This document shows positions 49,200-59,418 of a stretch of DNA of 64,000 bases, in pieces (positions within the stretch are counted from its first letter, which is position 1; each line of letters begins with the position of its first letter). Source of the stretch: an uncultured Succiniclasticum sp. Its GTDB lineage: Bacteria > Bacillota > Negativicutes > Acidaminococcales > Acidaminococcaceae. The DNA is taken from positions 1 to 64,000 of the forward strand of contig CAJOKZ010000006.1 of assembly GCA_905235335.1 (NCBI GenBank), written 5' to 3'. Below the pieces are notes generated by a model. That model searched no databases and was not told where the DNA came from. It saw only the letters and a program-made list of their open reading frames with translations. A program made the translations under genes and the position numbers.

Positions 49200-49213
49200 G
49201 TCAGGAAACAATA

Positions 49214-49301
49214 TGGCGGAGAGGGTGGGATTCGAACCCACGGAGGCTTTCACCTCGCTGGTTTTCAAGACCAGAGCCTTAAACCACTCGACCACCTCTC
49301 C
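49214..49301 (-). tRNA. tRNA-Ser(TGA)
   Basis: GGAGAGGTGGTCGAGTGGTTTAAGGCTCTGGTCTTGAAAACCAG...; long variable arm; CCA encoded. Confidence 0.95.
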
Positions 49302-49377
49302 GGAAGCACAGTTTGGATTATAATAAAAATTTATATTCCTGTCAATGGATAAACTATATTTCACAAACGATTCGGTA

Positions 49378-50010
49378 TTACAGCCGCTTCTCCACTTCCT
49401 TCAGCACAGTTTCTTCCAACAGTTCCCCTTCTGCCAGCAGCTGCTGCAGATTTTGTCCCGCCATTTCCCTGAAAGCCGCATCCTCAACGCCATTCAGGTT
49501 GATCCGGACATTATAGGCGGCCACCCGCTGACAGGCACGGGCCAGCAGGGCAGATGCGCCACCGTCCGTCACAAGCATCCGGTTTCCTTCCATCACCACA
49601 GTACAGGCAAGCTTCATAATCCGGTTGCAGGCATCCGTGACTTTCAACGAAGCATTTACCGCCTTCCGGCTCGCTTCTCCAATAGCCTGCGCCCTGCGTT
49701 CCTCTTCTTCCGCCGTCACTTTAGGCAGCTTATAGGCCTCCAGCACAAGAGTATACATGTCCGCGTCCTCCTGAGCCATACCCATCATTTCTTCCTGAAG
49801 CGTTCCGGTTTCCGATATAATGTCACACATCTTCTGTTCAACGCCGGCATATTTTTTTCTGCCTGCCGTCATATGGGCTGCCATCCCCGTCAATGCTGCC
49901 CCCATGGCTCCGCACAATGCCGCGGCACTGCCTCCGCCAGGCATTGGTTTTGCCGAATTCAGGTCGTATATAAAGTCCTTTACAGACTGCTCTGAAAAAA
50001 CAATTTCCAT
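49378..50010 (-). CDS. Cyclodeaminase/cyclohydrolase family protein (methenyl-THF cyclohydrolase FchA-like)
   Basis: SAKPMPGGGSAAALCGAMGAALTGM; DACNRIMKLA; FTCD_C fold. Confidence 0.88.
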   Translation of the reverse strand: MEIVFSEQSVKDFIYDLNSAKPMPGGGSAAALCGAMGAALTGMAAHMTAGRKKYAGVEQKMCDIISETGTLQEEMMGMAQEDADMYTLVLEAYKLPKVTAEEEERRAQAIGEASRKAVNASLKVTDACNRIMKLACTVVMEGNRMLVTDGGASALLARACQRVAAYNVRINLNGVEDAAFREMAGQNLQQLLAEGELLEETVLKEVEKRL

Positions 50011-50135
50011 GAACCAATCCTTCCCTTATCAACATTCTAAAAATTGCAGTTGAAGTACCCTCCCAGAAGCACGGCAACGGCTGCCGACAAAAGTACTTAC
50101 CGCATCTTCCGTTGAGTCGGTCAGCGCATCCCTGC

Positions 50136-50633
50136 CTACGATTCTGTATCGACACCACTTTGCAAAAAACGCCGCACCTGTACAACTGCAGCATACCCAT
50201 CCAGCGGTTCCGGAGGAACCTGCAACCCCAGTGGGATCAGTCTGCGCCAGCCAGTGGGAGGAAACAGTTCCCAGTAAAGAATCCGTGCCTCTTCGGTGGA
50301 ATGCCGTTCGTCTACCTCGTATAATGGTATCCCAGGCAGCAGCTGCGCAATATCATTTTTGCACTCCCCGCTGGCAGTTCCATTACCAAGCACAATGTTC
50401 CTCAGTTTTTGACGCAATCCCCAGACATTGGACACTCGCAGGACCTCGTATAAAAACTTCAGCACTCCATCGGAAAATCCCCGGGTACGCAGGACCCGGA
50501 CGGCGATAATTCCGCCGGTTCCATCAACCAAAGCCACGCCGATCTTGTCCCGTCCGGGGTCAATACCCAGATAATACTCATCTGTTTTCTTTTCTTCCTG
50601 TTTCTGAATATCACCGTTATCCAGCTTTCTCAT
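50136..50633 (-). CDS. YqgF/RuvC-like (RNase H-fold) resolvase-type protein
   Basis: YYLGIDPGRDKIGVALVDGTGGII; LYEVDERHSTEEARILYW; LDGYAAVVQVRRFLQ. Confidence 0.78.
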   Translation of the reverse strand: MRKLDNGDIQKQEEKKTDEYYLGIDPGRDKIGVALVDGTGGIIAVRVLRTRGFSDGVLKFLYEVLRVSNVWGLRQKLRNIVLGNGTASGECKNDIAQLLPGIPLYEVDERHSTEEARILYWELFPPTGWRRLIPLGLQVPPEPLDGYAAVVQVRRFLQSGVDTES

Positions 50634-50641
50634 AATGTTCT

Positions 50642-51841
50642 TTATGGCAGTGCCGGCGCTTTTTCCAGCTTCACCCGCAACTGTACAGGACCGGCTGTTG
50701 TAATATCCCCGTCAGCATAGGCTATCAGGAGTACCTTTCCACCCATGCGCTGCATCTTGGTTACTGTTTCAACCATGGTAACCGCATTCATATTTCCCAC
50801 TTTCCCGGTCATAGGATCCGGAAGCACGCCCGCTTTTACAGACATCTGGTTGATTTCCTGCAAAAACTGCATAAACGCTTGATCCGGATTGATATTCTTA
50901 TCATCCATTTCAATCACTTTTTGATGGATTTTCGTTCCATTCTTATAGACCATCCTGTTCGGAATTACTTCCATACTACACAGCACAGGCTGTCCCACCA
51001 CTGTATTGGCTATGGAACGAACCCTGACCAGCACATCGCCTTTCGTTTTTTTCAGAAGTTCCAACAATTTTTCACATTCCTCACGGGATGCCCAGATAAC
51101 AGATGCCTTGGAATCCGGCTCCAGACCGATCCGGTTCACCGCCGAACCGTTGGCGCTGTCCAGCAACCAGTTCACCTGTTTCTGATTTTCTTCTTCCGAA
51201 AGTCCTCCCTTCAGGACAGCGGCAAATACAATCTCCCCGCTGCCGTACATCATCTGCCCGCCCCGCATGGCAACAAGGCCCTGCTGCAGTTCTGCTGTCT
51301 CCTGTTTCAGGTCATTTATATCCGTATTCAGCTTATCCCTAGCTTCCGTTAGGGATTTCACCTCGTCCCTGGCAGCAACCAATGCGCCTTGTGTAACCTG
51401 ATATTGGCTCCGCACCTCATTCAGACTGATGTCGGCCTTTTCTAACTCCTTCTCCGTCGCAGCTTTTTCTTCATTGGATACCCGGATCTTCTGATCCAAT
51501 TCTGCAATAGCTTCGTTCTTCTGCTTCAGCGAATCCATCGCCTTGTTGTATTCCGTTTCTGCAGAAATTTTCTCCTTATTGATCCGCGCCAAATCTTTCT
51601 GCAGTTTTTCCATACCGAACAGAGCAGTCCGGGCACTTTGGGATGAAACTGCCAGAATGCCCATGGAAAACAGCGCAATCAACACGCCAGAAAGGACCGT
51701 CAGCAACACAGATGTTTTATGAGGCCGCAACCCAAAAACGGACAGCTTTTTTTTGCCGATTTTGCTTCCCAGTTTATCGGCAATGAATGCAATTATGCCG
51801 CCCATCACCGCCAGCAGGAACATCAGTCGAATCCCAAACAT
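50642..51841 (-). CDS. DUF3084 domain coiled-coil membrane protein
   Basis: N-terminal TM segments, long coiled coil, 399 aa; VLIALFSMGILAVSSQSARTALFGMEKLQ. Confidence 0.8.
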   Translation of the reverse strand: MFGIRLMFLLAVMGGIIAFIADKLGSKIGKKKLSVFGLRPHKTSVLLTVLSGVLIALFSMGILAVSSQSARTALFGMEKLQKDLARINKEKISAETEYNKAMDSLKQKNEAIAELDQKIRVSNEEKAATEKELEKADISLNEVRSQYQVTQGALVAARDEVKSLTEARDKLNTDINDLKQETAELQQGLVAMRGGQMMYGSGEIVFAAVLKGGLSEEENQKQVNWLLDSANGSAVNRIGLEPDSKASVIWASREECEKLLELLKKTKGDVLVRVRSIANTVVGQPVLCSMEVIPNRMVYKNGTKIHQKVIEMDDKNINPDQAFMQFLQEINQMSVKAGVLPDPMTGKVGNMNAVTMVETVTKMQRMGGKVLLIAYADGDITTAGPVQLRVKLEKAPALP

Positions 51842-51954
51842 AGCACTTCCCGTTCCTTTCTGAAACCCCTTCTCTTACGTCTATACACAGATTTTGACGT
51901 TCATTTTATTATGAAATTCCAGTCTGATCTTAACACTGGCTCGCACGCGAAAAT

Positions 51955-53052
51955 TCAATAGTCGGCTTTTCGCAGCATTACAATCCCCGCAATCAGGCAG
52001 ACGATATTAGACGCCATGGCCCCCAGAATTGGCGGGATTACACCTCCCTTTCCCAGTCCGGTGGTAAATGCCATGATACCATAGTATACAAAGATTACGA
52101 TGACACTGATGCCAAGCCCGATAGAAGATCCGCTGCGCTGGCGCTGTGTGCCCAGCGGGGCCCCTAACAATGCAAAGACAAAACTAGCCAGTGGAATTGC
52201 GAAACGCATGAAAATTTCCGTCCAGCATTGTGCCGTAGGCAGTTTCTGCCGTTCCAAGACTCTGATATAGCCCCGAAGTTCACCCAGCGTCATTTCATCT
52301 GCATCTTTCTGCTCCCAACTAATCTCTCGCGGCGTAGTACGAAGAGGAATGACCTGACTTTTAAAAACTGCTTTGCTGGCAATACCTTCCTTATCATCCA
52401 TAGTAAAAATATTGCCGTCGCGCAAAACCCATTTATTACCTTCCCATCTAGCAGTTTTAGCAGTCTGTATTCTAGATAATCTGTTTTTGGTAAACTCTTC
52501 AATAGTCACGTTCCGCATTATACCTGTCTTTTCGTCAAAAGTCCGGGCATAGGTTACCCTCTGTGTCCCTCCGCTTAGTGTCTTGATGACCACATGCTCC
52601 TGTGTTTTCGGTTTAGCATCTCCTTTGATTTCCATCTCAAGAATCCGTTTTGCTTCAAATTTTGATGGTGGAACCACTTTTTCCGCCCATATCACAGAAA
52701 ACATACTGACAATGAAACCGACTATGACAACAGGAGCCACAATCCGGTAATAACTGACACCTCCGGATTTCATGGCAATAATCTCACTGCTGCCAGATAA
52801 CTTTCCAAAGGCCATCAATGTTGCCAGCAAGACAGCCATGGGAAATGTGTAATTTATTACCTCAGGCAGACTATACAGAAACATCCTCGCTACGGATGAG
52901 CCAGACGCACCATATGTGGTCATGTACTTGACAATTTTAAACAGCATGCTGCTGGCGATAAAAATGGAGGAAAAAGAAGCCACACCAAAAATAAATGGGT
53001 AGAGAAGTTCTTTTAAGACGTATTTATCTAATAACCGTAAATGCATTTGCAT
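51955..53052 (-). CDS. LptF/LptG (YjgP/YjgQ) family LPS export permease
   Basis: LLDKYVLKELLYPFIFGVASFSSIF; adjacent to lptB/lptA/lptC. Confidence 0.9.
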   Translation of the reverse strand: MQMHLRLLDKYVLKELLYPFIFGVASFSSIFIASSMLFKIVKYMTTYGASGSSVARMFLYSLPEVINYTFPMAVLLATLMAFGKLSGSSEIIAMKSGGVSYYRIVAPVVIVGFIVSMFSVIWAEKVVPPSKFEAKRILEMEIKGDAKPKTQEHVVIKTLSGGTQRVTYARTFDEKTGIMRNVTIEEFTKNRLSRIQTAKTARWEGNKWVLRDGNIFTMDDKEGIASKAVFKSQVIPLRTTPREISWEQKDADEMTLGELRGYIRVLERQKLPTAQCWTEIFMRFAIPLASFVFALLGAPLGTQRQRSGSSIGLGISVIVIFVYYGIMAFTTGLGKGGVIPPILGAMASNIVCLIAGIVMLRKADY

Positions 53053-53056
53053 CCCC

Positions 53057-53776
53057 CTACATCCTGAAGTCTTTGCCCAGATAGTATTTCTTTGCCACAG
53101 GATCGTTAGCTATACTTTCGCTATCTCCATGTAGCAGAACCTTCCCATTGTTCAGAATATATGCCTTGTTAACGATACTGAGGGTTTCCCGAACATTATG
53201 ATCGGTAATCAGTATGCCAATCCCCCGCTTCGACAGGTGGACAATCATCGACTGTATATCCGCAACGGCTATGGGATCAATACCAGCAAAAGGCTCGTCC
53301 AGCAGGATAAACGCCGGATCCGTGACCAGTGACCGGGCAATCTCCACCCGGCGGCGTTCCCCGCCAGAAAGGGCAGTACCCAGGTTCTTCCGGATGTGCC
53401 CAATTCCAAATTCCTCGATCAGCTCATCCCTTTTCTTTACCTGTTCTTCATAACTTAAGGAGGTCGTTTCCAGAATCGACATCAGATTTTCCTCCACCGT
53501 CATCTTACGGAATACCGAAGCTTCCTGGGGAAGATATCCGATTCCCATACGTGCACGCTGATACATGGGAAGCTGACCGATATCATGACCGTCAATCAGT
53601 ACAGAACCAGCATCCGGTTTCACAATTCCCACAACCATATAAAATGTCGTCGTCTTTCCGGCACCGTTAGGACCCAGCAGACCGACGACAGTCCCCTGCT
53701 CCACGGAAAGGCTTACATCATTCACCACTTTCCGCTGTCCGTAAATCTTTACCAGATTCTTTGTTTCAATAATCAA
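53057..53776 (-). CDS. lptB: LPS export ABC transporter ATP-binding protein LptB
   Basis: [67 protein letters not shown]. Confidence 0.96.
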   Translation of the reverse strand: MIIETKNLVKIYGQRKVVNDVSLSVEQGTVVGLLGPNGAGKTTTFYMVVGIVKPDAGSVLIDGHDIGQLPMYQRARMGIGYLPQEASVFRKMTVEENLMSILETTSLSYEEQVKKRDELIEEFGIGHIRKNLGTALSGGERRRVEIARSLVTDPAFILLDEPFAGIDPIAVADIQSMIVHLSKRGIGILITDHNVRETLSIVNKAYILNNGKVLLHGDSESIANDPVAKKYYLGKDFRM

Positions 53777-53820
53777 CCTGCTTTTTCCTCCGCCTAAGAA
53801 AATTAAATTGTCACAGCTAA

Positions 53821-54675
53821 TTATGCATTTTCCAGTATATGATCCATCACATTATATTCCGGATTAAAATCGGTCCTTCCATTTGCCAGCAACACAGCTC
53901 CTTCACTGAAAGCAGGGTTATCAATTCCCTTATCTTCTTTAGAAACGAATACCATACGAACATTTCCTTCTGCCCTGGTCTTGCTTTGTTCTGTCCCTAC
54001 ATTCGTGATTCGCAGTTTGTTTCCGGACACCGTATTTCCATTCTGTGTTGCCTGTGCATGGCCGATCATTTCGATGTAACCTGTCTCTTTATCATCATAG
54101 ACTGCACTGTCTCCCGTGGCTGTCAGATTACGCGGCGGGCTCTCCAGACTTACGCCTCCCGTTGCATTAGCCAGCCCCGTTTCCATATTATAGGTAATCT
54201 TTCCTGCTCTCAGCCAGCTTCCGTCCGTGGAAGAAAGCCGGGCTGTCCCCCCCAGCGTTTCTGCAAACTTTGTATCATCGTGATAATCCACCCGGGGTGC
54301 CTCTATTTTACGATCCCCTTTTATGACAACCGCATTGCCTACTGCAGAAACGTATTTATCAGTGTACATGAACAATTCTTCACTTGTCAGGTGCTCGTCT
54401 TCTTTATCCGCTTTTACTCCGCCGAACAGGTGACCCGAACGAGTCTTACTGTTAAACGTGGATCCCTTCTGCCCTACAATGACCCGCCCATCATGTATAA
54501 TCGTAGTTTTTCCGGAGGTCGTGCCATCGCCGCTTTCCATATCATATTCAATTTCTTCTGCATCCACAGTATATTTAGCGTCTTTTGCCGGAGCCGCATA
54601 CAAAATACCGCAGTCTGTAAATAACAAAATCAGGCAGCTGAACAATGCCAGCAATACAATTTTATTTTTCTTCAT
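53821..54675 (-). CDS. lptA: LptA/OstA-family LPS transport periplasmic protein
   Basis: Signal peptide; repeated OstA-like strands ([56 protein letters not shown]). Confidence 0.86.
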   Translation of the reverse strand: MKKNKIVLLALFSCLILLFTDCGILYAAPAKDAKYTVDAEEIEYDMESGDGTTSGKTTIIHDGRVIVGQKGSTFNSKTRSGHLFGGVKADKEDEHLTSEELFMYTDKYVSAVGNAVVIKGDRKIEAPRVDYHDDTKFAETLGGTARLSSTDGSWLRAGKITYNMETGLANATGGVSLESPPRNLTATGDSAVYDDKETGYIEMIGHAQATQNGNTVSGNKLRITNVGTEQSKTRAEGNVRMVFVSKEDKGIDNPAFSEGAVLLANGRTDFNPEYNVMDHILENA

Positions 54676-55228
54676 AATGTCCGCCCCTCTCTACATGAGC
54701 TTTTGTGTTCAGCTTAAAATGTTTTAGCTTGCTGGATGTTACGATTTTTTCCGCCTGCGCCAGCATGTCATCTTTCACGACTTTAACAGCCCCGGTAGCA
54801 GTTAGAATATCCCTTGGCTGATCCCACTGCACCTTTTCTGCTTTTAGAAAACCTCCGTTCTTAAGGCGCGCAGTGACACCATCAGAAAGCTCAAATACAT
54901 TTGTCTTGACCCACATCTTTCCCGCTTTTGCCTTTACGTACATCTCATCCCCGTTACTGAGATAGATAATCCCATCCAAATCTTTGGCAGTGACTATGTC
55001 CTCACTGAACTGTGTAACCGATGCCGCCTTCACGTTCCACAGCTTTTTTCCATTTGCGTCGCGGTCAAGAACGGTATTTTGTACGGTTGCCTGCACAACG
55101 TCATTATAACTTTTTTTCGTTTTATCAGTCGGTTCCGGAACCTTGCTGCCCCAAAACAGCCAGGCAAAAATCAGAAAGAGCATAGCCATTCCCGCCGCAA
55201 CCATCAAGATAGTATTTTTATTTTTCAC
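54662..55228 (-). CDS. lptC: LPS export system protein LptC
   Basis: N-terminal TM; LDRDANGKKLWNVKAASVTQFSEDIVTAKDLDGIIY; overlaps lptA start. Confidence 0.84.
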   Translation of the reverse strand: MKNKNTILMVAAGMAMLFLIFAWLFWGSKVPEPTDKTKKSYNDVVQATVQNTVLDRDANGKKLWNVKAASVTQFSEDIVTAKDLDGIIYLSNGDEMYVKAKAGKMWVKTNVFELSDGVTARLKNGGFLKAEKVQWDQPRDILTATGAVKVVKDDMLAQAEKIVTSSKLKHFKLNTKAHVERGGHYEEK

Positions 55229-56120
55229 GTTTTTCCTGCCCCTTTTCTACCATTGCTTCATAGGGCGTATTCCAGCGGTGCTGAAACCACAGCCAGTTTT
55301 CCGGATATTTTTTGATTATCTCTTCAACAGAACGTGTCATCTTCAGTGTCAGGTTGTAATCATCGGCCTTACGGTCACCGGTATCTTCATAGTAAAAAGG
55401 CTCTTTTACAATTGCCTGATGCCCGTATCCTTCCGGTTTTCGGATAATAAAGATGGGAACGCAGGGTGCTTTGAACTTACGGGCAAAGTAAGCCGGGCCT
55501 GCCGGTGTGGAAGCCATCTTCCCCAGGAACGGGACGAAGATGCCTGCATCTCCTCCGTCTTGGTCGGCAATCAGCCCCAGCATACGCCCTTTTTTCATAG
55601 CCCTGGCACAGCCCAGGATCTCGCTGGTACCACGGGCGAATATTTCCTGACCTGCTCCCCTGCGGAGTTCGTTCATAAAATCAGAATATACCCTGTTGGG
55701 TTGCGGCTTTTCTACGGCGGTAAGAGGGAAACCGTTCAGCGCAAGAGCCGCGCCCAGCCATTCCCAGTTATCCATGTGGCAGGCCAGCATCACAACACCC
55801 CGCTTCTGCTGCAGGGCTTCCCACAGAATCTCAGGATGGTCAAAGGTGACCAGGCCCCGGATATTATCCTTGTTCAATGCAGGCATATACAGCATCTCCA
55901 GACCGGATATGCCCAAATTGACAAACATCTTCTTAATGATTTCCTTTGACTGGATATGGCTATACCCCAGTCTTTCATGTATCGTTTCCTCTGCGCGGAT
56001 GCGTTGTTTTTTCAGCACCCTCCACAAAATGTATCCTAGTATCCTGCCAATCTTCACCAACAGCTTGTAAGGCGTATGGGAAGCCAGCCAGCTAAGCGTT
56101 TTCAGCAACGCATACAACAT
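55218..56120 (-). CDS. LpxL/HtrB-like lipid A acyltransferase
   Basis: VVMLACHMDNWEWLGAALA (HX4D/E-type), LIADQDGG, FVPFLGKMASTPAGPAYFARK, WLWFQHRW. Confidence 0.9.
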   Translation of the reverse strand: MLYALLKTLSWLASHTPYKLLVKIGRILGYILWRVLKKQRIRAEETIHERLGYSHIQSKEIIKKMFVNLGISGLEMLYMPALNKDNIRGLVTFDHPEILWEALQQKRGVVMLACHMDNWEWLGAALALNGFPLTAVEKPQPNRVYSDFMNELRRGAGQEIFARGTSEILGCARAMKKGRMLGLIADQDGGDAGIFVPFLGKMASTPAGPAYFARKFKAPCVPIFIIRKPEGYGHQAIVKEPFYYEDTGDRKADDYNLTLKMTRSVEEIIKKYPENWLWFQHRWNTPYEAMVEKGQEKREK

Positions 56121-56686
56121 TATTGCCGGACCTCTTTTCCTTCTCCGCAATATTCTTCAACAATTCTTTCCCAAAGTCCCTGTGCCCTCAGGATCAGCTC
56201 CAACAAATCCCGTACGGCTCCCTGTCCCCCATTATGGGGTGAAATATAGGCAACACGCAACCTGACGTCCACCGCCGCATCGGCAGGGGCTGCAGACAGT
56301 CCTGCCGCCATCAGTGCCGGTAAATCGTTCAGGTCATCTCCCATAAACGCTATGGCATCCAGAGAGAGCTTATGTTTTTCAGCCAGTACCAGAAGCGCCT
56401 GTTTCTTGGAGGAAACGCCGCTGATCACATCTTCCGTAATGCCCAGTTCTTCCGCACGCCGGTCCACGATGGGCCCCTTGCGTCCGGTAATCACGGCAAC
56501 CTTCAGACCGTGCCGGATGGCAGAGGTAATCCCCAACCCGTCTTTGGCGTTAAAACGTTTTAACAGTTCCGCTTCAGCACCGATATTGATGCTGCCATCC
56601 GTCAGCGTACCATCCATGTCCAAAATGACAAGACGGATCAAAGCCGCTTTTTTCTGTAATTCGTCAAAAGGCAGGACATTGTTCAT
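56120..56686 (-). CDS. kdsC: 3-deoxy-D-manno-octulosonate 8-phosphate phosphatase
   Basis: LVILDMDGTLTDGSINIGAEAELLKRFNAKDGLGI; VAVITGRKGPIVDRRAEELGI. Confidence 0.94.
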   Translation of the reverse strand: MNNVLPFDELQKKAALIRLVILDMDGTLTDGSINIGAEAELLKRFNAKDGLGITSAIRHGLKVAVITGRKGPIVDRRAEELGITEDVISGVSSKKQALLVLAEKHKLSLDAIAFMGDDLNDLPALMAAGLSAAPADAAVDVRLRVAYISPHNGGQGAVRDLLELILRAQGLWERIVEEYCGEGKEVRQ

Positions 56687-56728
56687 AAACTGCTCCTTTG
56701 TTCCAACAGGCACAACCTATCATGATGC

Positions 56729-57703
56729 TTACACCACGCCCTGCCGTACCAAATCTGTCATGTGTAACAGACCGATCACATGCCGTTCGCCGTCGATGAC
56801 TGGCAACACCGTGATGGGTTTAGGCGTATGGCTTTCCATGATGTGCAATGCCTGGGCCGCCAGTTTTTCTTTTGAGATGAATTTCGGGCTCTTCGTCATC
56901 AGTTCCGTCACCGGACGTTGCAGGAAATCTACTCCTTTGGACAGTCCCCGACGGATATCCCCATCTGTCAAAAGCCCAATCATGATATCATTTTCATCCA
57001 CTACAGAAACAGCGCCAAGCCCCTTATCCGTAATGACGAACAGGGCTTCTGTGACCGTAGCGGTTCCTTTCACCACAGGATTCTCATTTCCTGCATGCAT
57101 AAGATCCCCTACCGTGAGCAGGAGCTTCCGCCCCAGACTGCCTCCCGGATGGAATACGGCAAACTGTCCGGAAGTAAAGTGATGCCTTCCCATCAGCGCC
57201 ATAGCCAGGGCATCTCCGAATGCCAGTGCCGCCGTGGTACTGGAGGTAGGCGCCAACCCCAGAGGACAGGCCTCTTTTTTAACCCCGACATCTAAAACCA
57301 CATCAGCATTCCTGGCCAGAGTGGAATCCGGATTCCCTACCATAGCGATTAACTTTGCACCGATACGCCGCAGAGACGGCAGGATGTTCAGAATCTCCCC
57401 TGTCTCCCCACTGTTAGACAAGGCTATCACCACATCTTCCGATGTCAGCATCCCCAAATCCCCGTGGATGCCTTCTGCCGGATGCAGGTAAAAAGACGGG
57501 GTCCCGGTACTGGCCAACGTAGCTGAAATTTTATGGGCGATGATCCCGGATTTTCCCATCCCGGTCGTTACCGCACGACCCTGACAGGCCAGGATCATTT
57601 CTACCGCTGCGTCAAAATGCGCATCGATACGGGGGATCAGATCCAGTATCGCTTCCGCCTCCATCTTCAGTACTTTTTGGGCATCGGTTTCCATCTCGTT
57701 CAT
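56729..57703 (-). CDS. kdsD: Arabinose-5-phosphate isomerase (KpsF/GutQ/KdsD)
   Basis: GRAVTTGMGKSGIIAHKISATLASTGTPSFYLHPAEGIHGDLGM; CBS pair. Confidence 0.95.
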   Translation of the reverse strand: MNEMETDAQKVLKMEAEAILDLIPRIDAHFDAAVEMILACQGRAVTTGMGKSGIIAHKISATLASTGTPSFYLHPAEGIHGDLGMLTSEDVVIALSNSGETGEILNILPSLRRIGAKLIAMVGNPDSTLARNADVVLDVGVKKEACPLGLAPTSSTTAALAFGDALAMALMGRHHFTSGQFAVFHPGGSLGRKLLLTVGDLMHAGNENPVVKGTATVTEALFVITDKGLGAVSVVDENDIMIGLLTDGDIRRGLSKGVDFLQRPVTELMTKSPKFISKEKLAAQALHIMESHTPKPITVLPVIDGERHVIGLLHMTDLVRQGVV

Positions 57704-57792
57704 AGACTGTCGTGTTCCTTTCCAATACCAGATTCAGACTGACTGTGTAACTGTAATTCTGTAAAATACCATTTGAGGAAATGCTAGTTTTA

Positions 57793-58611
57793 CTATTTCC
57801 GAGTGATCCGGTCAATGGCCAGTACATCGGCCAGCAACGTCTCCAGCCGGTCCAGCCGCACCATATTGGGACCGTCACTCAGTGCCTTGGACGGATCATC
57901 ATGCACTTCCAGAAACAGGGCATCTATACCGACAGCAGCAGCTGCCCGCGCCATATGGGGCACGTACTGGCTCTGCCCACCGCTACTGGTTCCTTTTCCA
58001 CCGGGAATCTGCACACTATGGGTTGCATCCATGACCACAGGATAACCTAGCTCCCGCATTACGGCAAGTCCCCGCATATCCGTCACCAAGGTATTGTACC
58101 CAAAACTGGAACCCCGTTCCGTCAACAGGATATTTGTATTCCCAGCCGCTTCCAGCTTGGAGATAACATTTTTCATATCCCAAGGCGCCAGAAACTGCCC
58201 TTTCTTCACATTGACACATTTCCCCGTCTTCCCGGCTGCATATACCAGATCTGTCTGCCGACACAGGAAGGCGGGTATCTGTAAAATGTCCAGTACCTCT
58301 GCAGCCTTTTTCACCTGGCAGGTCTCATGGATATCGCTGACCACCGGGACACCTAGTTCTTTTTTGATTGCGGCCAGCTGTTTCAGGCCTTCTTCCAGTC
58401 CGGGTCCCCGAAAAGAACTGTAAGAAGATCGGTTGGCTTTATCAAAAGACGCCTTGAATACATAAGGCATGCCTAATTTTTTACAGATACGTTTTACCTC
58501 CTGTCCGATGGCCAGGCTGTGTTCAAAGCCTTCCAGCACACAGGGCCCGGCCAGCAACAACAGCGGCTGCCCGTGCCCAACCTTATAAGGACCCACGTTG
58601 ACGATATGCAT
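57793..58611 (-). CDS. kdsA: 3-deoxy-8-phosphooctulonate synthase
   Basis: [49 protein letters not shown]. Confidence 0.97.
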   Translation of the reverse strand: MHIVNVGPYKVGHGQPLLLLAGPCVLEGFEHSLAIGQEVKRICKKLGMPYVFKASFDKANRSSYSSFRGPGLEEGLKQLAAIKKELGVPVVSDIHETCQVKKAAEVLDILQIPAFLCRQTDLVYAAGKTGKCVNVKKGQFLAPWDMKNVISKLEAAGNTNILLTERGSSFGYNTLVTDMRGLAVMRELGYPVVMDATHSVQIPGGKGTSSGGQSQYVPHMARAAAAVGIDALFLEVHDDPSKALSDGPNMVRLDRLETLLADVLAIDRITRK

Positions 58612-58656
58612 CGGTTTCCTCCCTGTAATATTCCTAATAAAGCAGGATCACTGCCC

Positions 58657-59385
58657 TCATTTATGTTTAAATAATTTGTTTACTGCATCCAAATCTTCCT
58701 GGGTATCCACGCCAATTCCCCGGAAATCGCTTTCCAACACTTTGATCTTATACCCATTTTCCAGCACTCTCAACTGCTCAAGACTTTCCACCTGTTCCAG
58801 GGGGGTAGGTCTCATAGCAGCATACAGCATCAGGAATTTTCTGGTATAGGCGTATATACCCACATGCTTGTACACTTTGAACAGATCCGTCACGTTGCGG
58901 GGATAAGGAATCAGGTTGCGGGAAAAATACAGGGCATACCCGTTCTTATCTGTCACTACCTTGACAGCAGACGGATCCGCATATTCGCTTTCCTGCATCC
59001 TCACCTTCATGGTCGCCATCTTCAAATCCGATTCTGCCTGAAATGCTTCTGCCAGACGATCAATGATTTCCGGGGGGATCATAGGTTCATCCCCCTGCAC
59101 GTTGACGATAACATCAACATCCGGATATTTTTCCGCCACTTCTGCCAGACGGCTCGTCCCATTGGGATGATCCTCTCTGGTCATGCAGACATTGCCCCCA
59201 AAAGCGATTACTGCGTCATAGACGCGCCTGTCATCGGTGGCCACGATTACTTCGGACGGGATCTGCGCTTTTCTCGCTTGCTCCCAAACCCGCTGTATCA
59301 TGGGCTTCCCCGCAATCAGCTTCAGAGGCTTGCCAGGCAGGCGGGTGGATGCATACCGCGCCGGAATCACACAGATCACTTTCAT
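58657..59385 (-). CDS. kdsB: 3-deoxy-manno-octulosonate cytidylyltransferase
   Basis: VIPARYASTRLPGKPLKLIAGKPMIQRVWEQA; VNVQGDEPMI. Confidence 0.97.
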   Translation of the reverse strand: MKVICVIPARYASTRLPGKPLKLIAGKPMIQRVWEQARKAQIPSEVIVATDDRRVYDAVIAFGGNVCMTREDHPNGTSRLAEVAEKYPDVDVIVNVQGDEPMIPPEIIDRLAEAFQAESDLKMATMKVRMQESEYADPSAVKVVTDKNGYALYFSRNLIPYPRNVTDLFKVYKHVGIYAYTRKFLMLYAAMRPTPLEQVESLEQLRVLENGYKIKVLESDFRGIGVDTQEDLDAVNKLFKHK

Positions 59386-59418
59386 AAAAGAATTCTCCTT
59401 TACCAAAACTTTTGCATT